Below, in pieces: positions 9,683-18,173 of a stretch of DNA of 64,000 nucleotides; positions within the stretch are counted from its first letter, which is position 1, and each line of letters begins with the position of its first letter. The translations under genes and the position numbers were made by a program. Source of the DNA: Natronobiforma cellulositropha. Its GTDB lineage: Archaea; Halobacteriota; Halobacteria; Halobacteriales; Natrialbaceae. Where the stretch lies: positions 228,614 to 292,613 of the forward strand of contig NZ_JANZXN010000015.1 in NCBI RefSeq assembly GCF_025629245.1. Direction: 5' to 3'. The notes beneath the pieces were generated by a model. It worked only from the letters and a program-made list of their open reading frames with translations, ran no database searches and was not told the origin of the DNA.

Positions 9683-10555
9683 TCACTCGAGCGGAGCGAA
9701 CGTCACCGACCGGGTCCGGAACTCCTCGACGAACGCGCCGCTCCCGCCGAGGGTGATGCGTTCACCCTCGACGTCGTCGGTCTCGCGCTCGAGGATGAGG
9801 GCGTTCTCGATGGCGAACGACTCGAAGACTGGCTCGAGGATGCTCTGGCGGACGTCGGCCAGTCGGCCCTCGACAGTGTCGTAGGTGTCGACGCCGACCG
9901 GCTTCGCTTCGGCCGTGACGCGCACGTCGTCGTCGGCCTGGACGTGCAACGTCGCCTGGAAGACGGCCTGTCTGATATTGGTGTAGGTCGCCGGGAGTGG
10001 CGCTGGCTCGCTCGTGTACGCCTGCGTCGCGATGCGCCAGTAGTTCCCGAAGAACGACCCCATCAGCAGGAAGGCGAGGTCACGCTGTTCGAGGACGAGC
10101 GCGCCGTCACCACCCGCACCCGTCAGCATCCCGTGTGGAGCCATCACGCCCCACCGGTAGTCGACGGTCGCGAGCAGCGGCGCGGTCTTGCTCCAGAGGC
10201 GGGCGACGCTGGCGACACCCTCGAAACGCGAGGCGGCGAGGTCGTCGTTGTCGGTGACGAGGACGATCACCAGGACGCCGCGCTCGAGCGCGGCGCGAAG
10301 GTGTGACTCGAGGTGGTCGAAGACGGCGACCGGTGCCGAGAGGGCGACCTCCTCCTCCGCCTCGTCGATGAGCGTCGCGAGACGCTCGAGGAGTACCTCG
10401 CGGTCGGCCACGCCGTCGAACGGCAGCGACAGGCCGCCATCCGCCAGCGCCACCGGGTCGGTCGCTTCGGCCGCCTCGCCCGTCGGCGAGAGCTGGCGTC
10501 CGTCTCTACACGATGAAAAGACCTGTCCGAGACTCGAGCGGGTGACCCTGTCCAT
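9683..10555 (-). CDS. TrmB-like sugar-binding domain protein without HTH
   Basis: The 290-residue product matches the C-terminal ligand domain of TrmB family regulators (LLERLATLIDEAEEEVALSAP, then VLVIVLVTDNDDL, GSFFGNYWR and a beta-rich C-terminus), but the usual N-terminal winged helix of about 100 residues is absent. About 50 residues of low-complexity sequence stand in its place. No HTH is seen in other frames upstream, and the divergent oxidoreductase starts 140 bp away, so there is no room for it. It may be a free sensor domain or a truncated regulator. The ATG at 10555 is the most likely start; an upstream in-frame extension overlaps the next promoter. Confidence 0.7.
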   Translation of the reverse strand: MDRVTRSSLGQVFSSCRDGRQLSPTGEAAEATDPVALADGGLSLPFDGVADREVLLERLATLIDEAEEEVALSAPVAVFDHLESHLRAALERGVLVIVLVTDNDDLAASRFEGVASVARLWSKTAPLLATVDYRWGVMAPHGMLTGAGGDGALVLEQRDLAFLLMGSFFGNYWRIATQAYTSEPAPLPATYTNIRQAVFQATLHVQADDDVRVTAEAKPVGVDTYDTVEGRLADVRQSILEPVFESFAIENALILERETDDVEGERITLGGSGAFVEEFRTRSVTFAPLE

Positions 10556-10694
10556 ACCCGATAGTGGTGGGGGCGACACCAATGAGTGTTTACCTTCGAA
10601 CCCTTGCACGGAGGAGTCAGCCGTCGACGCCAGCCGACCCGAGCGGCCACTGCAGGGCCAAGCGTTAGAACGCGACTCGGTGAAGGTCTCGCCC

Positions 10695-11663
10695 ATGTCC
10701 GACAGACAGCTCGGGTTCACACTCTCGAGCGAGGAGCACCCGCCAGCCGACCTCGTCGACAACGCCATCCGCGCCGAGGCGGTCGGCTTCGACTTCGTCT
10801 CGGTCTCCGACCACTTTCACCCGTGGGTCTCCGCACAGGGGCACTCGCCGTTCGTCTGGTCCGTCCTCGCAGCCATCGCCCGCGAGACCGACGAGATCGG
10901 CATCGGCGTCGGCGTCACCTGTCCCACGATCCGAATCCACCCGGTGAACGTCGCCCACGCGGTCGCCACCACACAAGTGTTGGCCGACGGCCGGTTCACC
11001 TTCGGTGTCGGCACCGGCGAAAACTTAAACGAGCACGTCACGGGCGCGCGCTGGCCCGAACACGACGTCCGCCTCGAGATGCTCGAGGAGTCGATCGACG
11101 TCATCCGCGCCCTCCTGACCGGCGAGGAGGTCAGCCACCACGGCGACCACTACACCGTCGAGAACGCGACACTCTTCACCGCACCCGAGGAGCCTGTGCC
11201 GACGGTCGTCAGCGCCTTCGGGCCGAAAGCCGCGAGAATGGCCGCCGAGTACGGCGACGGACTCTGGTGTTCCGGTCCCGTCGCGGAAGTCGTCGACGCC
11301 TACGAAGAAGCCGGTGGCGACGGCCCGACGTACACCCAGCTCCACGTCTGTTACGAGGAGACCGAAGACGAAGCGATCGACCGCGTCCACGAGCGCTGGC
11401 CGAACGGCGCACTCCCCGGTGAACTCGCCCAGGAACTCCCCTCGCCAGCACACTTCGAGCAGGCCGCCACGATGGTCGAACGCGAGGACGTCGCCGAGGG
11501 GAGTACGGTGACCGACCCCGACCCCCAGGCCCACGTCGAAGCGTTCGAACAGGCGTTCGACGCCGGCTACGATCACGTCTACGTCCACCAGATCGGTCCC
11601 CGACAGGACCTCGCACTCGAGTTCTACGAGGAGGAAGTGCTGCCCGAACTCAGACAGCGCTGA
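10695..11663 (+). CDS. F420-dependent LLM-class oxidoreductase
   Basis: The 322-residue TIM-barrel protein belongs to the luciferase-like (LLM) family and is closest to the F420-dependent glucose-6-phosphate dehydrogenase/alcohol dehydrogenase group (GFTLSSEEHPPADLVD, DFVSVSDHFHPW, FTFGVGTGENLNEHVTG, HGDHYTVENA). Such enzymes move hydride between an alcohol or aldehyde and deazaflavin F420, and haloarchaea make F420. The substrate is unknown. I set the start at ATG 10695, directly before MSDRQLGFTL. It is divergent from the TrmB-like gene and is the last gene before the CRISPR array. Confidence 0.9.
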   Translation: MSDRQLGFTLSSEEHPPADLVDNAIRAEAVGFDFVSVSDHFHPWVSAQGHSPFVWSVLAAIARETDEIGIGVGVTCPTIRIHPVNVAHAVATTQVLADGRFTFGVGTGENLNEHVTGARWPEHDVRLEMLEESIDVIRALLTGEEVSHHGDHYTVENATLFTAPEEPVPTVVSAFGPKAARMAAEYGDGLWCSGPVAEVVDAYEEAGGDGPTYTQLHVCYEETEDEAIDRVHERWPNGALPGELAQELPSPAHFEQAATMVEREDVAEGSTVTDPDPQAHVEAFEQAFDAGYDHVYVHQIGPRQDLALEFYEEEVLPELRQR

Positions 11664-11785
11664 CTCGACCGTCAGCCGTCGCGACGCCCCTCGAGTCGCT
11701 CACGAATCACCCCTACACCAGGTGAACACGCGACGCGCGTCCGTCGACCCCCACCCCGACAGCGGCTACCGGAGGTCGACGGAAA

Positions 11786-11793
11786 CGTATAGG
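11786..11793 (+). promoter_or_regulatory. Possible CRISPR leader promoter
   Basis: CGTATAGG lies 45-52 bp before the first repeat, so a transcript would start about 20 nt before it, as expected for a pre-crRNA. The whole candidate leader (11664-11837) is only 174 bp and not AT-rich, so this is a weak call. Confidence 0.3.
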
Positions 11794-11837
11794 TGGATTC
11801 GCTCGAGAGAGTCCCTGTGGCCTGGAAATCGGGCACG

Positions 11838-14241
11838 GTTTCAGACGAACCCTTGTGGGGTTGAAGCGTCTCGGAGGCCCTTGAGCGCGGCCACTCGGAA
11901 GAGGGTTTCAGACGAACCCTTGTGGGGTTGAAGCGCCTCGAATTTGACAGGATCATCAACTGTTATCTGGTTTCAGACGAACCCTTGTGGGGTTGAAGCC
12001 GTCGATGCCGAGACCGCCGGGGAAGCCGAGTATCGTTTCAGACGAACCCTTGTGGGGTTGAAGCGTCGAGTCCAACGACGTCCAGCCCGGCGACACGCAC
12101 AGTTTCAGACGAACCCTTGTGGGGTTGAAGCCTGAGACGACAGTCGAGTATGATCCTGACGCCGTGGTTTCAGACGAACCCTTGTGGGGTTGAAGCGGAT
12201 CGACGTCGTGCCAGACGAGAGGATGCCCCGACTGTTTCAGACGAACCCTTGTGGGGTTGAAGCGTTCCAGATTACCGCTCGCTCGTGGAATGGGTCGAGT
12301 TTCAGACGAACCCTTGTGGGGTTGAAGCTCGCACAAAGTCGGGGCGAGAGACCACGCTCGCAAGGTTTCAGACGAACCCTTGTGGGGTTGAAGCAACCAA
12401 TGTCTATACCACAAAGTTTTGAAAGTAATGGTTTCAGACGAACCCTTGTGGGGTTGAAGCACCTCCTTCGGAATCTCGTGCGTCGGGAACGCCTGTTTCA
12501 GACGAACCCTTGTGGGGTTGAAGCCTGTCGTCCAGGACGCAATCAACGCGAGTAGCGAGTTTCAGACGAACCCTTGTGGGGTTGAAGCGGCTCTGGCGGC
12601 CGACTACGTGGCGGATCATCGAGGAGTTTCAGACGAACCCTTGTGGGGTTGAAGCGAACAGGTCGGTGGCTTCGACGACTACGAACCGTGTTTCAGACGA
12701 ACCCTTGTGGGGTTGAAGCTGCCGGAGACTATAGCGGCCATAGCCACACCAGTAGTTTCAGACGAACCCTTGTGGGGTTGAAGCCATCTCAGCCGTGTCG
12801 ACCGCCTCGCGCAGGATCTTGTTTCAGACGAACCCTTGTGGGGTTGAAGCGCAACATCGATAACCGAACCTTCTCCTGATTTGAGTTGTTTCAGACGAAC
12901 CCTTGTGGGGTTGAAGCGGAGGGACGGCATGAGCGAGTGCCCGCAGTGTGCGGGTGTTTCAGACGAACCCTTGTGGGGTTGAAGCGACTTTACCACAGTC
13001 GATACCGGAGACATCGGCTTCGTTTCAGACGAACCCTTGTGGGGTTGAAGCCCTCGGGATGCCATGCTCCCGAGCGAGCGGCAAGGTCGTTTCAGACGAA
13101 CCCTTGTGGGGTTGAAGCGACCTCGGTCACGGCCGGGCCGACCGGCCTCGAGGCCGTTTCAGACGAACCCTTGTGGGGTTGAAGCCTCTGCGAGTTCGGT
13201 TCCGGTCCCGACGACGCCCGCGCGTTTCAGACGAACCCTTGTGGGGTTGAAGCTCGGCGTGGCCTGCAGGATACTTTGCAAGTGGGTAGGTTTCAGACGA
13301 ACCCTTGTGGGGTTGAAGCTTGCGGTAGCCCTCCAGGTTGGGTTTGAACTGTGCGAGTTTCAGACGAACCCTTGTGGGGTTGAAGCGATCTTCAACGATG
13401 GCGAGGGTGAGACGCGCCTGCGTTTCAGACGAACCCTTGTGGGGTTGAAGCCCCTCGAGGACGGACATGGACGTCGATCGGAAACGGTTTCAGACGAACC
13501 CTTGTGGGGTTGAAGCCTGACCAGCGCGGACCACGTCCAGGACTACCACTTGTTTCAGACGAACCCTTGTGGGGTTGAAGCGATTTTAGGATCGACACCG
13601 CGCGCTTGAGTTCGCCGGTTTCAGACGAACCCTTGTGGGGTTGAAGCGAGCAGATGGACCTCGACCAGACGACCGACACCGACAGTTTCAGACGAACCCT
13701 TGTGGGGTTGAAGCTGGTTAGCGTGCCGACAGTATAGGCCTGATGGCGTTTCAGACGAACCCTTGTGGGGTTGAAGCGCGCTCGAGGACGACTTCGGCGA
13801 GGGGCCGGGCGAGAGTTTCAGACGAACCCTTGTGGGGTTGAAGCGACCCAGGGCCGGATGCGCGATCGTGGGATGTCGAGTGTTTCAGACGAACCCTTGT
13901 GGGGTTGAAGCGTGCAGTGGTGCGAGAGCGAGGGGATCGACAACCTGGTTTCAGACGAACCCTTGTGGGGTTGAAGCGAGATAGAACCGAGCAATATCGA
14001 TGCTCAGCAGGTTGGTTTCAGACGAACCCTTGTGGGGTTGAAGCCCGACGAGGTGGACGCGGACGAGTGGTTCCGTATGAGTTTCAGACGAACCCTTGTG
14101 GGGTTGAAGCTGCTGCTAGGAGATGCCTGAGATACGTATCATCAGCGTTTCAGACGAACCCTTGTGGGGTTGAAGCGACACGGAGGACACAGCGGACTGG
14201 TCCTGAGATGGGTTTCAGACGAACCCTCGAGGGGGTACAGC
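11838..14241 (+). CRISPR. CRISPR array, 37 repeats and 36 spacers
   Basis: The 30-bp repeat is GTTTCAGACGAACCC followed by TTGTGGGGTTGAAGC. Repeats start at 11838, 11905, 11970, 12035, 12102, 12167, 12234, 12299, 12365, 12431, 12495, 12559, 12626, 12690, 12755, 12821, 12888, 12956, 13022, 13089, 13156, 13224, 13290, 13357, 13422, 13487, 13552, 13618, 13685, 13748, 13815, 13882, 13948, 14015, 14081, 14147 and 14212. Spacers are 33-38 nt. The last repeat keeps GTTTCAGACGAACCCT but its second half is degenerate, which marks the old (trailer) end and puts the leader on the left and transcription on the plus strand. The repeat resembles haloarchaeal type I-B repeats (GTTTCAGAC start, GAAGC end, giving an 8-nt-type crRNA handle). 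No cas gene is in the window. Spacers all differ. Confidence 0.99.
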
Positions 14242-14292
14242 AGTCACGAGAGCGGAGAACGAATTATGGTGTTCTCTTCCCGAGGTGTACGT

Positions 14293-14649
14293 ATGCCAGG
14301 TGGACAGGGAGACGACGCTGGCGAAGAGACTGAGAAAAGCGAATACAGAGAGCAGCTCGAGCGACTGACCGCAGCGGCGGACGAAGAGCTGATACGCGGC
14401 CACGTTGGCTACGATATGTACATCGAGGGTGATTCGGCGTCCCTCGACGTTTTTCTCGAGGTGTTCGAAGACGAGTTCGTCGTCGAGCGGACCGATTCCC
14501 CGGAGGCGCTGTTGATCCCGTACGATGAGAACGAGGGGGCGGACGACGATGGTCGGCTGGGACGGGTGGCGATCGTCGACTGTATCCACGATACGCTCGG
14601 CACCGATGTCTTCCACGGCAGCTGGTTCACCGCCATCGGCCGCTCGTGA
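14293..14649 (+). CDS. Hypothetical acidic protein beside the CRISPR array
   Basis: The 118-residue product is very acidic (EREQLERLTAAADEEL-type helices, then ASLDVFLEVFEDEFVVERTD and RVAIVDCIHDTLGTDVF) and has no motif I recognise. An in-frame ATG at 14266 would add nine residues, but AATTATGG at about 14262-14269 looks like a TATA box 25-30 bp before the ATG at 14293, so I prefer that start. It follows the degenerate last repeat by about 50 bp; no defence function is implied by its sequence. Confidence 0.7.
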   Translation: MPGGQGDDAGEETEKSEYREQLERLTAAADEELIRGHVGYDMYIEGDSASLDVFLEVFEDEFVVERTDSPEALLIPYDENEGADDDGRLGRVAIVDCIHDTLGTDVFHGSWFTAIGRS

Positions 14650-14752
14650 CGCCGGCGCTGACGATACCTCGAGGGGCGGCTCACCCCGGAGAGTGCAAGT
14701 GACACGGTTTCACATACTGATCGGCTAGGTGTATGCGGGGTGGCCACAGTCG

Positions 14753-14995
14753 ATGCCCTCCTCGAGCGAGTCCGCGTCACGCGTCGAGCAGAACCGGACG
14801 GCGGCGAGCATTGCGGGTGGGTCACTGGTCGTTATCGTGGGGGTCGCGATTGCGTACTGGGGCGGGGTGCTCGAGTCGCTGATTCCTCCGGGCGGTCCCG
14901 CGGCGGATGCGATTCCGCTCATCGTGGTCGTGTCGGTACTGCTGGTGGCGCTCGTGGTGTGGAGTTGGGGACGGGTGCTCTCGTGGCTCGGCTGA
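14753..14995 (+). CDS. Small membrane protein
   Basis: The 80-residue product has a short polar N-terminus and two hydrophobic segments (AGGSLVVIVGVAIAYWGG and AIPLIVVVSVLLVALVVWSW). A GTG at 14729 would add eight residues. It ends 1 bp before the convergent HxlR gene. No family is recognised; the codon pattern is typical of the neighbours. Confidence 0.6.
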   Translation: MPSSSESASRVEQNRTAASIAGGSLVVIVGVAIAYWGGVLESLIPPGGPAADAIPLIVVVSVLLVALVVWSWGRVLSWLG

Positions 14996-14996
14996 G

Positions 14997-15347
14997 TTAC
15001 TCCTCCTCGAGCCAGTCGCCCGCCCAGCACTCGATTTCGCCGAAGATGGGAGCGAGCGACTCGCCCTTGTCAGTCAGACTGTAGTAGGTCGCGATGGGGG
15101 CGTCTTCTTCGATCCGACGCGAGACGAAGCCCATCTCGCCGAGGTCGTCGAGGACGCGCGAGAGGGTGCGGGCGTTCGCGCCGGTCGCGCGTTTGAGTTC
15201 GTTGAAGCGGTGTTCGCCCGAGAGCAGTTCGTGGAGGACGGCGAGTCGCCACTGCGAGCCGATCTGTTCGAGCGATTCGATGACGGGGCAGGCATCGGGA
15301 GCCGGCTGGTCGGAGTCGGTCTGTTCGAGCGTCTGATCAGAGACCAT
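14997..15347 (-). CDS. HxlR family transcriptional regulator
   Basis: The 116-residue winged-helix protein has the whole HxlR pattern: CPVIESLEQIGSQWRLAVLH, then HRFNELKRATGANARTLSR as the recognition region, and a final YYSLTDKGESLAPIFGEIECWAGDW. The N-terminal Cys (about residue 20) is the residue that often senses redox or electrophiles in this family. It is divergent from the NatA-like operon starting at 15505, which is a possible target. Confidence 0.92.
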   Translation of the reverse strand: MVSDQTLEQTDSDQPAPDACPVIESLEQIGSQWRLAVLHELLSGEHRFNELKRATGANARTLSRVLDDLGEMGFVSRRIEEDAPIATYYSLTDKGESLAPIFGEIECWAGDWLEEE

Positions 15348-15382
15348 CGATGACAGTGGCTACGGATGCACGCGGTATAGAG

Positions 15383-15396
15383 GTTCGGTATCGAAC
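15383..15396. promoter_or_regulatory. Inverted repeat upstream of the HxlR gene
   Basis: GTTCG-GTAT-CGAAC is a perfect 5-bp inverted repeat 36-49 bp upstream of the HxlR start, just outside a minus-strand TATA-like TATACC (15375-15380). It lies between the regulator and the divergent ABC operon, so it is a candidate HxlR operator. Confidence 0.4.
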
Positions 15397-15504
15397 TAGC
15401 TAACGCGACGTTATCGGGTGGGGTGAAGTGACGGCTGACGCCGTCGCGTCGGGTGGTTCGGCCACTACCTTTTACTGATGGCTATTCGTGTGTCGGTGTA
15501 ATCG

Positions 15505-16386
15505 ATGATCGAAGTGTCCAACCTCCGAAAGGAATACGGAGGGTTCGTCGCTGTCGAGGATAGTACGTTCTCGGTGGCGCGCGGCGAGGTGTTCGGCGTC
15601 GTCGGGCCGAACGGTGCGGGGAAGACGACGACGCTCAAGACGCTCGCCGGATTGATCGAGCCGACGGCGGGGACGGCGACCGTCGCCGGACTCCCGGCGG
15701 GCGACCCCGAGACGGCCGCGATTCTCGGATTTTTACCCGAGGAGTCGCCGCTGTACGAGGAGATGACGGCGACGGCGTATCTCGAGTTCTTCGCGGATCT
15801 GTACGACGTTCCACGGGCGGTCGCCCGCGAGCGCATCGCGGAGACGCTCGATAGACTCGACCTCGAGCACCGCGAGCGACGTATCGGGAACATGTCGAAG
15901 GGCATGAAGCGGAAGGTCGCTATCGCGCGGGCGCTGGTGAACGATCCGGAGGTGTTGATCTTCGACGAGCCAGCGTCGGGACTCGATCCGCTGACGACGA
16001 ACTACATCGTCGAGTTCACCCGGGAGTTGAGCGAGGCGGGAAAGACCGTCGTCTTCAGCGCGCACAACCTCTTTCACGTCGAGAGTATCTGCGACCGGGT
16101 GATCATCATGGCCGACGGAAACATCGTCGCGCGTGGCTCGCTCGAGGAGATCCGTGAGGCCCACGGCGGGACGACCTATCACGTCTACGCGACGGTCGAG
16201 ACGGCCGTCGGTGTGGCAGTGCGCGAGAACGGCCACGTCCGGCACACCGTTTCGGACATGGATGCGGTCGACGACGTGCGCCGCCGGGTCGAGACCGAGG
16301 GCGGTCGAGTCGTCGACATCCAGACGCACACGCCGAGTCTCGAGGAGATCTTCCTCGACGTTGCCCGCCGTGAGGAGGCGAGATGA
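15505..16386 (+). CDS. NatA-like ABC transporter ATP-binding protein
   Basis: The 293-residue ATPase has Walker A GPNGAGKTT (about 38), the signature variant NMSKGMKRKVAIARAL, Walker B VLIFDEPASGLDP and the switch histidine in FSAHNLFHVE. The MSKGMK signature and C-terminal extension are those of the NatA/ABC-2 group. It is the first gene of a three-gene operon and overlaps the next gene by 4 nt. TATA-like TTTTACT lies near 15470, about 30 bp upstream. NatAB exports sodium in Bacillus, but the substrate here is unproven. Confidence 0.93.
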   Translation: MIEVSNLRKEYGGFVAVEDSTFSVARGEVFGVVGPNGAGKTTTLKTLAGLIEPTAGTATVAGLPAGDPETAAILGFLPEESPLYEEMTATAYLEFFADLYDVPRAVARERIAETLDRLDLEHRERRIGNMSKGMKRKVAIARALVNDPEVLIFDEPASGLDPLTTNYIVEFTRELSEAGKTVVFSAHNLFHVESICDRVIIMADGNIVARGSLEEIREAHGGTTYHVYATVETAVGVAVRENGHVRHTVSDMDAVDDVRRRVETEGGRVVDIQTHTPSLEEIFLDVARREEAR

Positions 16387-18173
16387 GACTGCGGCGGATC
16401 GGACGGATCGCCCGCTGGGAGGTCACGAAGGGAGCGGGAACGCTGGATCGAAAGACGGTGTTCGCGCTCGTCGTCCTGGCGCTGCTCGTCGGTGTGGTGG
16501 GCGTCTCGGCGTTCGACGACGGGGGCGGACTCGAGGACGGTATCTACGTCGTGGGCGTCGACGCCGAGAGCGCGGAGGGAGACCCCTACCGGCAGGTCGT
16601 CGCGGCGAGTCCCGAGTTCAGACTCGAGGAGACGACGATCACCGCGTTCCGACTCGGTGAGAGCGACGCGGACGTGTTCGTCGGCGGGCCGCGTCTCCTC
16701 GAGTCGGACGGGTCGACCAAGGGTGACGCCGCCTACGCGGCGTTTCGCGACGCCATCGAACGCTACAACTACGAGTCGATGCTGGCAGAACCCGACGAGG
16801 CGGCGGCGTTTCCGGTCACCGTCAGTGTGCAGTACCAGGAGCGCGCGCCAGCGAGTGCGGACGGGAGCGGGAGTGGCGACGCGAGTAGTGGCGGATTCGA
16901 CGGGAGCGGAGCGGAGGGGGGCGCTGGGTCGGGCGGCGCACCCGACGGAGCGTCGAGCGGTAGCGGTGAGGGTGGCGGACTGGGGATTCCGGACGTCGGC
17001 GGTGGACTCGGTGAGCGCATCGAGGCGGGGACGCCGAGTGCGCTCTCGCCGCCGTTTCCGTTCGGGCCGCTCATCCTGGCGTTCCTGTTCGTCGTCCCGA
17101 TGAACTTCGTGATTCAGGCCTACGGAAGTACGATCCTCGACGAACGGATCAAGCGCCGTGGTGAACTGCTGTTGGTCTCGCCGGCGTCACGGTACGAGAT
17201 CGTCGCCGGAAAGACGCTGCCGTACCTGCTGGGGCTGGTCGCAATCGTGGTCGTCCTGGCCGTCGCGCTCGAGGGTGGCGTGTTGTCGGTCCTCGGCGCG
17301 TTGCCCATCGCGCTGGTCTTCCTCGCGGCGACGTTCGTCGGCGCGATGCTCGCGCGCTCGTTCAAGGAGCTGACGTTCGTGACGGTGGCGATCTCGGTGT
17401 TCATGACGACCTACACGTTCGTCCCGGCGATCTTCACCGAGGTGACCGCCATCGCGCTCATCTCGCCGCTGACGATCGTGGTGATGGACTTACAGGGTGA
17501 GAGCGTGACGCTCGGTCAGTACCTCTTCTCGACGGGTCCGTTCTACCTCGTCGCGGCGGTGTTGTTCCTCCTCGGGATCGGCCTTTATCGCGAGGAGGAT
17601 ATGTTCGCCCAGAAGGCGATTCCCGCGAAGGTCGTCGACGCGCTGGTGAGCCGTCTGCACGGCTACCGGAGCGTGCCGCTCCTCTCGATTCTGTTCGTCC
17701 CGTTCGTCTTCGTCGGCCAGCTGCTCGCCGTTGCACTCCTGTTTCCGGCACCCGAGGCGCTCGCCCTGCCACTGTTGTTGGTGTTCGCCGCTGCAATCGA
17801 GGAACTCGCCAAGAGCATCCACGTCTACGCCGGCATCGCTCGCTCGCGTTTCGACGCCTCGCTGCGGACCGCGCTCGTTCTCGGCGTCCTCTCCGGTGGC
17901 GGGTTCTTCGTCGGCGAGAAGCTCACACACGCCGTCCAGTTCGTCGGTCTTCCGGACCTCCCGGCCGGGCAGGTCGTGTTCGGGCAGGCGCTGACGAGCG
18001 ACCCGCTGCTCGTGCTCGCGCTGTTTCTCGTCCCGCTCGTCGTCCACGCGACCACGGCGACGATTTCGGCGATCGGTGCCAGCTACGGCCGGACCCAGTA
18101 CGCCGCCGCGTTCGTCCTCGCCACCCTGCTCCACGCGGGGTACAACCTGGGGGTGATCCTCCTTGTCGTCTGA
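16383..18173 (+). CDS. ABC-2 permease fused to PrsW-like protease
   Basis: The 596-residue product has two parts. Residues 1-410 form a NatB-like permease: one N-terminal helix, an external domain ending in a Gly/Ser-rich linker (about 155-210), then a cluster of helices with ILDERIKRRGELLLVSPASR. Residues 425-596 match PrsW-type glutamic intramembrane proteases: EELAK near 473, FFVGEK near 506, H in VVHATTAT near 554 and LHAGYN near 583. Fusion of an ABC permease with a membrane protease is known in this family group (often CPBP type). The protease may cut the permease, a partner or an exported peptide; this is inference. Confidence 0.85.
   Translation: MRLRRIGRIARWEVTKGAGTLDRKTVFALVVLALLVGVVGVSAFDDGGGLEDGIYVVGVDAESAEGDPYRQVVAASPEFRLEETTITAFRLGESDADVFVGGPRLLESDGSTKGDAAYAAFRDAIERYNYESMLAEPDEAAAFPVTVSVQYQERAPASADGSGSGDASSGGFDGSGAEGGAGSGGAPDGASSGSGEGGGLGIPDVGGGLGERIEAGTPSALSPPFPFGPLILAFLFVVPMNFVIQAYGSTILDERIKRRGELLLVSPASRYEIVAGKTLPYLLGLVAIVVVLAVALEGGVLSVLGALPIALVFLAATFVGAMLARSFKELTFVTVAISVFMTTYTFVPAIFTEVTAIALISPLTIVVMDLQGESVTLGQYLFSTGPFYLVAAVLFLLGIGLYREEDMFAQKAIPAKVVDALVSRLHGYRSVPLLSILFVPFVFVGQLLAVALLFPAPEALALPLLLVFAAAIEELAKSIHVYAGIARSRFDASLRTALVLGVLSGGGFFVGEKLTHAVQFVGLPDLPAGQVVFGQALTSDPLLVLALFLVPLVVHATTATISAIGASYGRTQYAAAFVLATLLHAGYNLGVILLVV

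Noticed and set aside
11944..14333. Many open frames of 60-200 codons inside the CRISPR array on both strands
   Set aside because: They are repeat-encoded (RRTLVGLK or FNPTRVRLK once per unit) and do not represent genes.
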